A DNA stretch of 64,000 bases from Haematococcus lacustris. Taxonomy: Eukaryota > Chlorophyta > Chlorophyceae > Chlamydomonadales > Haematococcaceae. The stretch is taken from positions 2,169,646 to 2,233,645 of the forward strand of contig JASKMD010000014.1 in the NCBI GenBank assembly GCA_030144725.1, written 5' to 3'. Both the position numbers and the translations under genes were made by a program. The notes under the pieces were generated by a model that searched no databases, was not told the DNA's origin, and saw nothing but the letters and a program-made list of their open reading frames with translations. Of the stretch, positions 32,714-45,000 are shown piece after piece. Position 1 is the stretch's first letter, and each line of letters opens with the position of its first letter.

Positions 32714-35700
32714 GGGGTTGCCCTGGACTTTGCTGTGCACGCTAGCCAGGGTGATGACAAGCAAGAACACGTACCATGTGAGTTGAAGAGGCCAAAGTTG
32801 TCTGTTGGGCCAATGCATGGTATGTGTAAGATTCCTGCTTTGTCAAGTGCACAATCTTCCGGTACTATTGCAAGCGCCCATGGTGTGGATCTCTCGTTTG
32901 TGTATGAAGCCAGCCTAGGAGGCAAGCCGTGCAGAATTATGATGGACACGGGGTCATCCTTTGACCTAATCTCTGAGAAGTGGCTAACCAATATAAGGAA
33001 AGTGAACCAGAATGGACAGCCCGTAAGTTCAATCAAGGTGTCCATTGCCACGGCGCAACCAACAGTGGCTGAGAGCATTGATGGCAAGCTGATACGCATG
33101 GCCGAAGAAGCAAGAGGAGAATTGTGCATGCAAGGAGTCAAGACGACGGCCGTGCTTAAGGTTGTGCCTGGTATGCTGGGGCAGATTGACGTCGTGCTAG
33201 GCAAGCCATGGCAAACGATGTATGATGCCAAGCTGCTGGTACGGGAGCAAAGCTGCCATGTTACTACGCCTGATGGCAAGACACACACCCTGTATGCCAA
33301 GCGGCCGAGACATGCAAATGGCAAGATGCTTGCACAGCTAACAGAGCTGCGCATGGCACCGGAGCTAATGAGCGCCCCTCAGGCAGCACGAGCTGTGCGG
33401 CATGGTTGCCCTAGTTGGCTGCTGATGGTGCAAAAAGAACAAGGGTCGGTGTCGCCACATACATCGTGCGTAACCGGTGGTGAACAACACATAAAGCTGA
33501 GCCTAGCATCAACGGGGCTGGTGCCCGAGAACACGGTGGCAGAAATGGTCAAAACTTACAATGACGTCTTTGCTGATATCCCCGCTGGTCTACCGCCTGA
33601 ACGAGGTGTGGGACACACCATTCCACTGGAAGCGGGTACGCTGCCACAATGGGCACGCATGTACCGTTTGAGTCAACGAGAAATTGAGGAAATGAAAAAG
33701 CAGGTATCGGCACTGTTGGAGAAGGGCTGGATAGAGCCAAGCGCTTCGCCCTGGGGGGCCCCAGTGCTCTTTGTGCAGAAGAAGGATGGGTCCCTGAGGA
33801 TGTGCATTGACTACAGGGCGTTGAACAAGCGCACGGTGCGCGACCGATACCCACTGCCTCGTATTGATGATTTGCTTGACCAAGTCCGGGGGAAGAAGGT
33901 GTTCAGTTCTCTTGACCTGCAGTCTGGGTATCACCAGATCAGGATTACCCCCGAAGACGTCCCAAAGACAGCTTTCCTCACGCCCATGGGCCAGTTTCAA
34001 TATAAGGTCCTGTGTTTTGGGCTGTGCAATGCCCCTGCAACGTTTCAGAAAACCATGAACAGGATCTTTGAGCCCATGATCAAGGCTGGTTCCGTCCTTG
34101 TCTACCTAGATGACATTTTGGTGATGAGCAATACCCCTGAGGAGCATGTGCAGCATTTGAGGCAGGTCCTGGAGTTGATGAGAGCCCACAAGCTGTTTGC
34201 AAAGCTGAGCAAGTGTGAGTTCAACAGACCTGAGCTGGCTTTCCTGGGCCACATAGTGGGCAGGAACGGTGTGGCAGTGGACCCTGCTAAAGTGAAGGTG
34301 GTGGCTGAGTGGCCTCAGCCCCGAGGGCTGAAGGAATTGCAAGCCTTCCTAGGTCTGTGTAACTTCTTCCGCCGCTTCATCCGTGGCTACAGCTCTGTGG
34401 CTGCTCCCCTCACCGACCTGACAAGGCAAGACAAGCAAGCTGCACCTACGGGGGCACAACATGATGCAAGAGTGCAGGAAGCCTTTGCTAAGGACCCTCA
34501 AGTCAAGGGTGCCTTCCAGGCTCTGAAAGCAGCCCTGTGCTCAGCCCCTGTCCTAGCTCTGCCTGACTTCTCCAAGCCGTACTTAGTGTGGACTGACGCC
34601 TCCCTCCAAGGCACTGGTGGTGTGCTCATGCAAGAGGGCCGTGTGGTGGCGTACACGAGCAAGAAGTTCACACCGGCTCAAACACGGTACACAACAGGAG
34701 AGCAGGAGCTCCTGGCCATTGTGAGGGCCCTGCAAGAATGGCGCTGCTATCTAGATGGGGCTGTGGGAGTGACCATTGTGACGGATCACAACCCTCTTGT
34801 GTACCTGGCTTCGCAGACTAACCTATCCAGGCGCGTGGCGCGGTGGGTTGAGTTGATGTCCCGGTTCGAGTATGAGATCAAGCACAAGCCTGGGGCTGTG
34901 AACATTGCTGACCCCATCAGCCGCAGTGTCCAACAAATGCAGCAGGGAAGTAACAAGGACGATGATGAGGAGGAAGCTGTAGGTGCTGTGGTGCTGCGTA
35001 GAGAGGGCCAAGTGCTGGTCATGACAAGGAGACAGGCCCGGCAGACCCAGCCGTCCATCGCCCATGCGCCACCAGTGACACGCGAGCAAGACTCCGCCCA
35101 GCAGGCCGAGGGCCAGTCGGCTGTTGAGCGTACCGCAGGAGCGGTGCGGCCTGGTGGGGGGGAAGTCCCACTCCCTCGGCGAAGCCCGTGTGCGACACCC
35201 GCGGAAAGTGAGGATGCGGAGCGGGTGAGAGAAGTGGAACTCGCACGGGCACCAGGTGGCTCGCTGCATGATTTCATAATTGAAGGCTACAGCCATGACC
35301 CCTTGTTTCAATCAGGAAAGGCACAAAAGAGGCTGAGCCGCGGCGAGCGAGGACTATGGTTGCCAAGGGACAGAGTGTGGGTGCCACGCAGTCCACTGGT
35401 TAAGCAAGCGGTGCTAGAGAAGTGCCATGATGATGCTTTTGCTGGCCATGTGGGTATCACAAAGACCAAGAAGCTGGTATCCCGACACTTCTACTGGCCG
35501 GGCTGGGACAAAGACGTGGAGGACTATGTGCGGCATTGTGATGCCTGCCAGAGGAACAAACCTAGCTGCCTCCTTAAAGCCGGCAAACTGCAACCCCTGT
35601 CCATCCCTGGTAAAAGATGGGAACATGTGAGCATGGACATGATTGTCAAGCTCCCAACAAGTGGTGAAGAGAGGTATGACTCCATCCTGGTGTTTGTAGA

Positions 35701-36700
35701 TCGCCTAAGCAAGATGGTGCACTTAGTGCCCACACATGAGTCAATCGACAACGCAAAGTTTGCAAGACTGTTTAAGAAAAATGTCATACGTTTGCATGGG
35801 AAGCCGTCAACGGTGTTGAGTGACAGAGGAGCAATCTTTAACAGTGAGAACTGGCGAGAGATCTGCCGGTTGCTGGGCATGCGGATAGCCATGAGTACGG
35901 CTTACCACCCTGAGTCCGATGGGCAAACCGAGAGAGTGAACAGGGTGGTGGAAGAGATGCTGAGGGCATACATCAGCCCTGCCCAGTCTGACTGGTCTGA
36001 GCATTTAGACATGGTGGAATTTGCAATCAACAACTCATGGCATGAATCGGTGCAGAATACTCCCTTCTTCTTGAACTATGGAGAGCACCCGTTGACGCCA
36101 GCTTCTGAGGGGCTACCCCGGTCGGGGCCCAAGGCTCATTCCTTTGTGCAAGGCATCTTACAAGCAATCAAGAAGGCCAAGCAGTGTTGGGCTGAAGCTC
36201 AGCAGAAGATGAAGGCCCGTGAGGATGGCAGGAGAAGGCATGTGTCTTACAACCCTGAGCAACTTATCATGCTATCGACTGAGAACATGAGGAGGAAAGT
36301 TGATGATGTGGGAGTGCGGAAGTTGAAACCTAGATACGTTGGACCTTTTCGAGTGCTCCACATGGTGGGAGATGCAGCAGTCAAGATCCAGCTACCCCAT
36401 CAATGGCGTGTACACAATGTATTCCATGTGTCCCTGGTAAAGCCATACGTGGGCGATGCGGTCCCAAACCTGGTAGCGCCACCGCCTGACCGTTGGGAAG
36501 ACGGCCAGCCTGTGTACGAGGTGGAGAAGCTGGTTGACCATCGTTTTACGTCCGGCTATCGACCACAACTAGAGTTCCTGGTAAAGTGGGTTGGATACCC
36601 CTCTGAGAGCAACACATGGGAACCCCTAGTCAATCTGCAAGGTAGCATGGACCTGGTGAGGGAGTATGCTGCTGCCAAGAACCTACACATCCCAAAGTGA
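32714..36700 (+). CDS. pol: Chromovirus 1 Pol (PR-RT-RH-IN-chromodomain)
   Basis: The frame is continuous with gag across one TAG; there is no ATG near its 5' end, so it is probably made as a Gag-Pol readthrough product. Counting from 32735: protease DTGSS at 71; reverse transcriptase with VLVYLDDIL at about 455-463; RNase H with TDAS (Asp621); integrase HHCC zinc finger from His898, then Asp968, Asp1030 and Glu1066 (35 residues between the last two); and a chromodomain at about 1260-1315 (YEVEKLVDHR...FLVKWVGY...NTWEP). The chromodomain places it in the chromovirus branch of Ty3/gypsy, where it can direct integration to particular chromatin. No frame damage is seen. Confidence 0.95.
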   Translation, partial: GVALDFAVHASQGDDKQEHVPCELKRPKLSVGPMHGMCKIPALSSAQSSGTIASAHGVDLSFVYEASLGGKPCRIMMDTGSSFDLISEKWLTNIRKVNQNGQPVSSIKVSIATAQPTVAESIDGKLIRMAEEARGELCMQGVKTTAVLKVVPGMLGQIDVVLGKPWQTMYDAKLLVREQSCHVTTPDGKTHTLYAKRPRHANGKMLAQLTELRMAPELMSAPQAARAVRHGCPSWLLMVQKEQGSVSPHTSCVTGGEQHIKLSLASTGLVPENTVAEMVKTYNDVFADIPAGLPPERGVGHTIPLEAGTLPQWARMYRLSQREIEEMKKQVSALLEKGWIEPSASPWGAPVLFVQKKDGSLRMCIDYRALNKRTVRDRYPLPRIDDLLDQVRGKKVFSSLDLQSGYHQIRITPEDVPKTAFLTPMGQFQYKVLCFGLCNAPATFQKTMNRIFEPMIKAGSVLVYLDDILVMSNTPEEHVQHLRQVLELMRAHKLFAKLSKCEFNRPELAFLGHIVGRNGVAVDPAKVKVVAEWPQPRGLKELQAFLGLCNFFRRFIRGYSSVAAPLTDLTRQDKQAAPTGAQHDARVQEAFAKDPQVKGAFQALKAALCSAPVLALPDFSKPYLVWTDASLQGTGGVLMQEGRVVAYTSKKFTPAQTRYTTGEQELLAIVRALQEWRCYLDGAVGVTIVTDHNPLVYLASQTNLSRRVARWVELMSRFEYEIKHKPGAVNIADPISRSVQQMQQGSNKDDDEEEAVGAVVLRREGQVLVMTRRQARQTQPSIAHAPPVTREQDSAQQAEGQSAVERTAGAVRPGGGEVPLPRRSPCATPAESEDAERVREVELARAPGGSLHDFIIEGYSHDPLFQSGKAQKRLSRGERGLWLPRDRVWVPRSPLVKQAVLEKCHDDAFAGHVGITKTKKLVSRHFYWPGWDKDVEDYVRHCDACQRNKPSCLLKAGKLQPLSIPGKRWEHVSMDMIVKLPTSGEERYDSILVFVDRLSKMVHLVPTHESIDNAKFARLFKKNVIRLHGKPSTVLSDRGAIFNSENWREICRLLGMRIAMSTAYHPESDGQTERVNRVVEEMLRAYISPAQSDWSEHLDMVEFAINNSWHESVQNTPFFLNYGEHPLTPASEGLPRSGPKAHSFVQGILQAIKKAKQCWAEAQQKMKAREDGRRRHVSYNPEQLIMLSTENMRRKVDDVGVRKLKPRYVGPFRVLHMVGDAAVKIQLPHQWRVHNVFHVSLVKPYVGDAVPNLVAPPPDRWEDGQPVYEVEKLVDHRFTSGYRPQLEFLVKWVGYPSESNTWEPLVNLQGSMDLVREYAAAKNLHIPK

Positions 36701-36831
36701 AAAGACAATAAAAAGTGTTTGTGGACGTTTGACACCAAGCGCCGACGTAAAGGCGTTAGCGACGGTACGACGCAGTACCCGAGCGGGGCAGGTCAATAAT
36801 GGCAGCTGAGGACAGCTGGGGCCTTCGGCCA

Positions 36832-36843
36832 GGCGGGGGAGAA
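36832..36843 (+). promoter_or_regulatory. Polypurine tract, chromovirus 1
   Basis: GGCGGGGGAGAA lies immediately before the 3' LTR (36844), the position of the plus-strand primer. Confidence 0.75.
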
Positions 36844-37045
36844 TGTTACGAGCGCCGGTCGAAGTGCTAGCGAAGCGTCTCGGAAAAGTGATGACGCGAT
36901 TGCGTCATAGTGGTGTCGGAGTGTAATGCCAATGACCGGTGTCAAATGCTGGGTTCGACTCCCAGGCGGACAGCCTTGTGTAAGGGCACTGACATCGCCC
37001 TTGTCCGCTGAATTGGCACTACCTCCATACACCAGCTACGTAACA
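36844..37045 (+). repeat. 3' LTR of chromovirus 1
   Basis: No difference from the 5' LTR was found by eye. It is followed by the CACGC duplication. Confidence 0.95.
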
Positions 37046-37971
37046 CACGCCCCGTGTGCCACTGGCAAGTAGTGGGGGCACCAGCAGGGGCTGCTTGCTG
37101 CCAGCTGCAGCCAGCTCTGCCCTAGCTGCAGCCACACCTACGAGGAGGTCAGCCGGGCTTGCTCTGCAGCCAGAGAGGTGTGTCACCGGCAGTGATGGCC
37201 CAGGGGCAGGCGGGGCGGCTGCGTTACAGCCTGGCACAGACCAAGTCCTGAGACCCAGGGTTGACTGCCGCACAGCCGCTGCTGCGTGCATGTCTCCTAG
37301 TCCTGTGAGCTCTGCAGCAGCAGCGCGCCTTGCAGCCCCCGCCTACACTGCAGCCAGAGTATTGGTGGCGCCTTGTGCCAAGCATGCCTGCGAGGACCAG
37401 GCAAGCACTGGGCTGATGAGGGGCAGTGCAAAGCAGCCTCAAGCAGTGCTGGCGCCATGTGTGGAATGTAGCATGAGAGGAGGGCTGGCTGCTACACGGG
37501 GGAACAGGCAGCAACATGTCCACTCCGGCTAAGGGGGCTGTGGCAGAACACGTCTACTGCAGTGGGCGCTCATGCTGTTGCCAACCCCACCCACCTCCAG
37601 CAGTGACCCCCAACGCCACCAGTCCTGGACCTCACATAGCTGCACTGCAGGCAGGAGCATTACCATGCTGCTCGGCCATAATCCTACTTCGCCAGGATTA
37701 GTCTCTGCTGCTTGTCTGGCTAGGAGGAGCAGCAGCTGGCCGTCCTTGTATGGAGCCAAGTCGGTCGCACACACACCCAGAGGGAGCAGCACCAGCAGGG
37801 CGCGGGCCTGCGTCCAGGAGGGCAGGCCAAGCTCTGTGCTCCACTGCCGCCGCTGCCCTGCCATATACACTCCTGACAGCTGACCAGCATTACTATTCAC
37901 AGCCGCAACACACGACAGGAAGTGGTTAATGTTGGCAGGGACATAGCCCACAGCCACTGACAGCACCAAGA
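37046..37971 (-). pseudogene. Gene fragment copy D, right part
   Basis: This continues the block interrupted at 30722 and matches about 16069-16982. The minus-strand open segment 37529-37969 (LSVAVGYVPANINHFLSC...) is longer than in copy C, so copy D may be closer to the original. The function is unknown. Confidence 0.5.
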
Positions 37972-38406
37972 TTGGAGAATGCGTCTTTTGAGGTTGTGGT
38001 CAAGCAACGGGAACTGGCTATGACAACTGCCAAGCGTGGTCAGCACCGCCTCGAGGCCCAGTTGCGCAAGTATCAGCGCCGCCCTCAACTAACCCGCAAG
38101 CAGAGGCAGCAACTGCAGATCTCGAAGCAGACAGGTGTTTCCGTTGAGGTCCTGCGACGGTGGGCGGACAGCAATGGCAGCCGGTTTGACATCCATGGCG
38201 GACCTGGTGGCGCTGGTGGCACACCTGACCCATGCCCCCTTGAGCCTTGTGACCTCTTCATCCCCACCCAACAGGCCTCACCTGGACAGCCAGCAGCAAG
38301 GACGGCAACATACACAGCTCAACAGTACCTTAGCACGGCCAGGTTGATGTTGAAGACACAAGTCAGCCGTCATTTGCAACACATTGGCGGGCCTGCATGG
38401 GGATGA
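37972..38406 (+). CDS. Transposon-like protein fragment, second copy
   Basis: 144 residues, differing from 16983-17417 at only a few positions (for example Ser for Cys and Ile for Thr near residues 71-75). It keeps the same KQRQQL, SVEVLRRWA and DLFIPTQ motifs. Preservation of the frame in both copies could reflect recent duplication rather than selection. Confidence 0.4.
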   Translation: MENASFEVVVKQRELAMTTAKRGQHRLEAQLRKYQRRPQLTRKQRQQLQISKQTGVSVEVLRRWADSNGSRFDIHGGPGGAGGTPDPCPLEPCDLFIPTQQASPGQPAARTATYTAQQYLSTARLMLKTQVSRHLQHIGGPAWG

Positions 38407-38910
38407 GCAAGAGGTAGGTGCATGTGTTGCCTCTAGGCTGCCCACCCCTCATGCTGGGCCCCCTTGGCAGCAGCTGGCAGCTAGTGCTGGTGCATCCCCT
38501 GACCTGCTCACCCCTCCCGCTGCGCAGCAGGGGGTCAGGGCGGAGCTGGACACAAGCTCGACACGCAAGCGGAGGGCGGGTGGGAGGGATCAGACCCAAT
38601 ATGTCGAGCAAGGTAACGTAGCAATGGCCTACACAAGGGGCACAGAGGGGCCAGGTAGTAGGTACTACTCACGAAGCGGTCAAGCAATGCAGCAGCCTCG
38701 TATATTTCCGAGCATGGGTGGAGGGGCGTCGTTACATCGGTCTGGCGTGCCATGTGAATCGTTTTACTGCGGCGATTGTCCCTCACTGTGTGCAGGTGCT
38801 TCTGTACCACGGCGGTGGCGGCGGTCTCTCGCGACGAGGCCCGCATGAGCAAACAATGCATGCATTTGAAAATGGAGATTTGAGCCGCCATAGCAGTCAG
38901 CACAGTGCAC
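38407..38910 (+). repeat. Dispersed module, copy D (uninterrupted by LINE-2)
   Basis: It contains about one unit of the 66-bp repeat, then the module with the 87-bp segment present once (about 38734-38819). It thus shows what the LINE-2 target looked like before insertion. It ends in CACAGTGCAC (38901-38910), the left target duplication of LINE-1. Confidence 0.75.
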
Positions 38911-39071
38911 AAAGAAGAAAGAAAGAAAGACTACGCCCTCTCCGTCGGACGTGCATTAAGGGGGGAGAGTAGCCTCGGGGCGTGCCCTTGCTACCCTCCC
39001 ACCAGAGACAGGGGGTGGGTGGGGGGGGAGGCTTGCCAGGCTGCCGGGCGCACCCAGATGCCATGCCAACA

Positions 39072-42000
39072 TTAGGTAATCCCTCCAGTAGTGGTGGGGT
39101 CTATGTCGAGCGCGCGTCGCAGATTTCGGCGTTTTACCTTGTTTGTGGCTGGTGAGGCAGTGTCGCTTTTCTCTTGTAGGTCGCCGACGTGGGTGAAGAT
39201 CAGACCGGCGCCAAGGGCTCCATCCTGCACGGTTCGGAGGATGGCGCGGCCGGCCGCATTGTGGCGGTGCGTTACGAGTTTGTTCGTAGCAGTGCAGCCG
39301 GACAGGATGTGTAAAGCGCTGTCCGGCTGGCCGCACAGAGGGCAGTTAGTGTTGTCGCTAAATCCAAAGCGGACTGCGTGTTTTTGGTTGTAGAGAGTGC
39401 CAGTTCTGTAGCGCAGAATGCACCTTTGTTGTGGCGTCGTAATGGCCCCATCGCGCCAAAGAAAGTTGCTCATCTTATGCGCTATGAGGGTGATAGACTG
39501 CCAGGCCTCATAGTAGATAGAGTCTTGATTGGCCAGTCCTAGTCTATGTCTGGTGTGCATGTGGGTTTTCAGGCAGCCCTCCAGGTCCCCTAGTGGCCGG
39601 GGGGGTTGGTCCTCCTTCCCAGGAGTTTGCAGCCAGTGGATGTCGTGGTAGGGATCCTTGCAGCCTGGGATGGTGATATCATGGTTATCCTGTTGTGCTG
39701 CCAGTCTGGCTGTGTGGTCGGCATACTCATTTCCAATAATGCCGTTGTGTGCTCTCACCTTAAAGAGATGTATTGTCGTAGGGCTAGCTTTGATTGTTTG
39801 TACTATGGTGGTAAGGATGTCCTTGTGCTTGTGCAGGTGGAGACGCATGGGTTGGAGGACAGCCATCCTTATCTGGAACATGGCGGTGAGGCTGTCGGTG
39901 GCGATGTGTGTGTGCCCCTGGTCAAGTGCTGCCTTGATGGCTGCGAGCTCGGCTTTTGTGATGGTGTTGGTAGCTCCCTCTCCACAGGGGTTGATGGTGT
40001 GGTGTTGTTGTGTGCCCTGGGGGTGGTAGATGCCTGCTCCAATGCGTTGGAGTGCTCCTGGTGCTGTGGTGCAGCTGCCATCGGTGTATGTCCATGATTT
40101 CCAGTCCCCAACCTTTGATTGGAGGTGGGTGCCGCTCCAGTGGGTATCGGGGGTGTGAGAGGTGGGGGGGAGGGCTGTGGGGGGTGTTGGTGTATCTTGG
40201 GGTAGTTTCCTGTAGGTGCCAGCCCCTGTCAAGCTTGTGTGGGCCGGCAGTGGGGGGGGTTGGCGTGTGTTTAAGGGGGGTAGGAACTTCCTACCAGCGA
40301 GCTGACTCAAGGCGCCGCGCAAGCTGTCGAGCCATAGTGGGTTCCGTGCTTGCAGATGATGTGTTGCGCTCGAGTTGTGAATAAGTACGAGCAGTGAGTG
40401 GTGTTTGTTGCTGCAGGTGTACGGTATGCCCCCAGTCCACGCTTGCGGCGGGTCTGGCTGCAGCGCATGGGGTGCGAAGGTGCCAACTTTGGTGCACAGG
40501 TGGGGGTGTTCAGTAATCCACCGCATGTATGTTGCGCCGATTGTGCGGCCTTTGTTAGGCAGGAGCATGGCAGTGAGGGTTGGTATGTGTGTTGGGGCTT
40601 GCGCTGCGTGTAGGGCGTGTCGCACAGCCACTGTGATGTGTGTTTTGTTGGGTTGGGCCAATGACATGCCTTGGTGCTGGCAGAGTAAGGGGGGGCCCAG
40701 TGAGCCGAATAGCTTGTCTCTTTCGCATGGGCTGTAGTACTCTTCAATCAGTAGGCTGCAGTGGAGAGGGGTGGTGTAGCGTTCCTTGGTGATCTCCAGG
40801 TGTTGTCTCAGGACGTGGACGATTGGTGTGGGGGTTGTGTGTGTGGCATCAGCAGTTGCTTGGCCATGCCTTGCCAAGAGGCTGGCAAGCTCTGTGGCAA
40901 AGCTGGTGTTTAGGGGTGTGGGGGCGTTCTTCTGAGTTTCATTGTACCTAGACAGCAGGTCTGCTGCTCGGGCGGGTGTGATGACTCCCACGCATTTACC
41001 ATCTGTGTTGTAGACGGCTACAACCTGTTGTGTGATTGGTTGGGGTAAGGCTTGTGTCAGGGCTGTGGTTTGTTGACAGGGGTAGAAGTCTGCATGTCGA
41101 AGCCACACTTCGCATCTTCCAGTTGGGCATATATCGAGCTGCGGGTTGGTGGGGAGGACATCGAATGTAACATTCGAGCGTAACGGGTCGCCATGGCTAG
41201 ACTGCCATTGTCCACGTGCAGTGTCACTCATGCTTTGTCGCACCAAATCATCGTCAATGTCGCCGTCCTTGCGTGTGCTTGTGAGTGCGTGTTGCCTGGC
41301 CTCTATCTCTGTTTTGTACTCCTCCATGTGCTCGCAGAAGTCTGTATGGTGTTTAAGCATGGTCAATGCCTCCGCGCTGGGTTCCCAATGAACCTCTACT
41401 ATCTCCTCGTCCGCAGCAGCTTTGCGTGCCTCCTTCTCATGTGGGGCTAGCGGTGCGCACGAGGGACATTCCCATTCTGTGTTGTCATCACAGCCAGGTC
41501 GTTCGTTTGGCTTAACGCATTTGCAGTCAAGAAGGCACTGCCAGTGGTACGTGCGTTGGCATGTGTCACAGACATACATGTCTGCAGCATCTGCATCATT
41601 CTCCCTGCTGTTGGGTGACCAGCATAGCTCACAATCGCAATCGTCATCCCTGAGTTGGCTGCGTGGGTAGGGCTTCACGCTCTGCGGGTGGTAGCCATTC
41701 TTGGCGTAGAGGGGGAGGGCCCATTTCTCAACTCTGGATGGGTGCCACGTTACCCAGTGTTGCTGTTGCATGGTGACATCAGTTTCCTCTTTAGGTTTCT
41801 GCTTTTGGTGCGTCCTTCTTGCAGCTGTAGGGGGTAAGTCCCGGCGAAGTGTGGTGTTAGTAATCTGCCAGCCAAAGACCTTCTTGATCTTCTCCCTGTG
41901 CCTGAACATCTGGTTTAACATCAATTGGCTGTGGCTAGCTGTGCCCCTTGTGGCTTGGTCCTCCTTCCAAGTGTATAGCTGGGTCGGGTCCAGGTGTGGC

Positions 42001-45000
42001 AGAGGGATGTCGGTGGCATCAGGTAGGGCTACTCTGCCCATGCTCTTATTGTTGGAGAGTGGGTTTGGCGCTGGCCTCTTGTTGCTAGGTTTTTGTAGGT
42101 CGGCTATGGTTGCACCGGTGGGTTGTGTGTTTGTGGTGTGGGGTGGTGGGGCAGCTGTGGACTGTTTCTGAGGCTGATTGAAGAGGTCGTTGATGCGAAT
42201 GACTTGGTTGGAGGCGATTGAGACCTGCCAGTTCCACCCCGGTAGTGCGTATGTGCTTTTGTCAGTCCACTGGCAGGCTGTGAGGCCTCCCATGCTGTGG
42301 TGCGTCTGCCTGTGTTTCAGGTCAAGGTCAAGGTTGATGTCCCGGTGGTTCATGATGGCTTGCAGTTGGTCTGAGGTGGGTTCCTCGCCGAGCTGAAGCA
42401 GCAGGCGCAGGCTGTTTAGGGCTCCAATGTGTTTGTGTGTTGCCCTCCTGCCCCTTTGTTTGGCGAGGACCCTCAACTCTCTGCCTGATATGATGTTGGT
42501 GCCTTTCATTTCTAAGAGCTGGTGGGGGCCAGAGAAGCCAAGTGCAATGAGGGGGCCCACTATGGCACGCATCACTCTAGTGTGGTGTTTGTCTAGGGGT
42601 TGTGCCACCGATGCTGTGTGTATAGCATGTAGCTGTGCCAACAGGGGGGGATTTATGGTGGTGCCTTTGAATGCCACTTGCAGGGAGCTGTTGTGGGCGC
42701 AGAGCAGCTGGCGAGTGCGCGAGCATTTCTGCAGCTCCTTCTGAGTCTGGTGTCTGGATGGCTTTTGGGCTAGCAGCTGCGAGAGGTATGTGATCTGCAT
42801 GACAAGCATGGACCTGGTGACCTTGCCGTAGCGGCCCTCCGCTTGGAGTCCTTCCAATAGTGCCTTCACGCAGCGGCTGTTGTATTCCACTGCCAGTGAG
42901 GTGCAACCTAGGCCAAAGGTGTCTGTATCTTCACGGATCATGGCGCTAGGTGCGCTGACCCACAGACCAAACCTGCGTTTGATCATGGTGGTGATCATGC
43001 TGTCCCATGTTTCTAGGTCAGTGGGCGAGCATGGTGTCACTGGAAAAGCATAGGCTAAGCAGGTGGCCACCGCTGTCTTTACAATGTGGAGGGTCTGACG
43101 GGGTGAGGCGTATGATGTGCGGAGGCATTCAAGCCTGGAGCGGAGGGTGTCAGTCATGCGTCTATGCTGGTGCTTCCAGTCCAGGGTCATGGTGATGTTG
43201 ACACCTAGGTACAGGAAGGGCTGGGTGGGGGGGAGGTACTGAGTGGCCTGCTCTTGCACCTCAATCTGGCCATGGAGCTGGGCTGCCACCTGGGCTGTAG
43301 GGTCATTTGTGCCATAGACTTTTGTCTTGGCCTTTTGGTGTAATATGCCTGTTACTTTGGTTTTGCTGCCTGATACTTGCAGGCTGCCCCAACTGGAGAA
43401 CTCTGTGAGCTTATGCGCCTGGATCTTAAGGTCGGAGAGACACGAGGTGAGAATGATGAGGTTGTCTGCAAAGGCTAGGCTGCTCAGTTTGTTTTGATGT
43501 CGTAGAGTGTTGTCCTGCTGCTGGGTTGCATCGAGGCAGCCGTGCTCATACCCTCTGCCTCCAACATGCAGCCATCGCAAGAGCGGCTCCATGTAGATTA
43601 GGAATAGTAGAGGGGAGAGAGAGTCTCCTTGGATAGTGCCTCGTGTGATAGGAACAGGTTGGCCTTTCAGGTGTGGTGTGAGCTGTACTGTGCTGCTCGC
43701 TCCGGTGTAGAGATCTTTCACTGCCTCGATGGCGTCTGTGGGAAAGCCTAGGTCATACATGATCCAGAGTGTCTTATCCTGATCGGTGGTGTTAAAGGCA
43801 GAGGTGAAGTCTACGATGAGTGCGTAGATGTCTTGTTGGCTTATCTTGGCGTCTTCGAGGGCTATGACTAGGCTTTGCAGCTGGGTCATAGTGTCTTGGT
43901 GCCTGCGGAAGCCTGCCTGGCAGCTACTAAGGACGTTGTGTTGTTCGGCATACTCGTATATTGCCACTGTGATCATACGTGTCCATAGTTTGTAAAGGGT
44001 GTTGGCAAGGCCGATGGGTCTGTAGTTGGCTAGGTCAGTCTCGGACCCCTTGTTTTTGTAGATGAGCACAGTGTTGCTAGTCTTCCATCCGATGGGGGTG
44101 AGGCCTGTCGCCCATAGGACTGTGAACATGTCGTGTATGGCGGTCGTGATTTCGTCCGGTAGCATTTTCAGTAGCTCGTTAGGTATATCGTTTGGTCCTG
44201 GTGCTTTTCCGTTGCTGAGCTGTTTTAGGCAGGTGTGGAAGGTGGCGGTGTCCTGGATCGTGGAGTTAAGCCATGCCCTCTTTGCTCTGTTGCCTTCCAG
44301 GTCTGGCTCTTCTCGCCGGGTGGCGCCCGTCTTGAGTGTGAAGCGGTCAATGGCATTGGGCTGCTCCCAAGGTGCCTTTCTAGGGCAGTGTTCTGGTAGG
44401 TATGTCCCTGTTTTGCTACCTGTGGCGGCCCAAGTTCGTGTAAAGTAGCGGTCAGCTACCTGCACAAGTTGTGTGGGGTCTGTTGCCAGCGCACCAGTTC
44501 TGTCATCGTGGAGGGCTGTGATGGTGTGGCGTTTGTTCGATGGTTGGAAGATGGCCTTGTTTGCTAGCCTTGGTTTGGTGTGAATGAGCTTCTGGGCAGC
44601 TGCTCGGTGTCTATCAGCATGGATAGCTGACTGCTCTTTGTCGTAGGATTGTAGGTCTGTTTTTGTGTGTTTGTAGGCTAGTTTTAGGGCAGTGTGGAAA
44701 GGGGTACCGTCTTTGTGGTACATCCGTATGATGTCTAGTGCTGTCTGCTTGGCCGCTGTAGGTATTTTGCAGGAGGGGAGGGGAGGCACATGTGTTAGTG
44801 CGTCGGTGATGGTGCTCCCCTTGTAGTCACTCAAGTGGTGCTGTGCATGCTTGATCCATAGGTGGGTGTGCCGCTTGTGGCTTCTAAGTTTGTTGCAGCC
44901 TCGCAGCCGGTAGTGCTGTCCTGTGGCATTATGGGTTTTGGTTTGGCAGTTTTCTATTGCCACATTTAGGCATCTGTCCAGGAGATTGTGCATATGGGTG

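Larger units (their letters stand above)
30723..37045 (+). mobile_element. Ty3/gypsy chromovirus 1, complete and young
   Basis: Two 202-bp LTRs (30723-30924, 36844-37045) begin TGTTAC and end GTAACA and appear identical. The 5-bp duplication CACGC flanks them (30718-30722, 37046-37050). The empty site exists at about 16069-16079. Gag, protease, reverse transcriptase, RNase H, integrase and a chromodomain are all intact. With identical LTRs and open frames this copy is recent and may be active. Confidence 0.95.

Noticed and set aside
40255..41000. Third full peptidase domain in LINE-1 ORF2
   Set aside because: A His...WLDSL pattern is visible, but spacing differs from Josephin (24 instead of 15 residues) and no matching Cys/Gln site was found; left as a note only.
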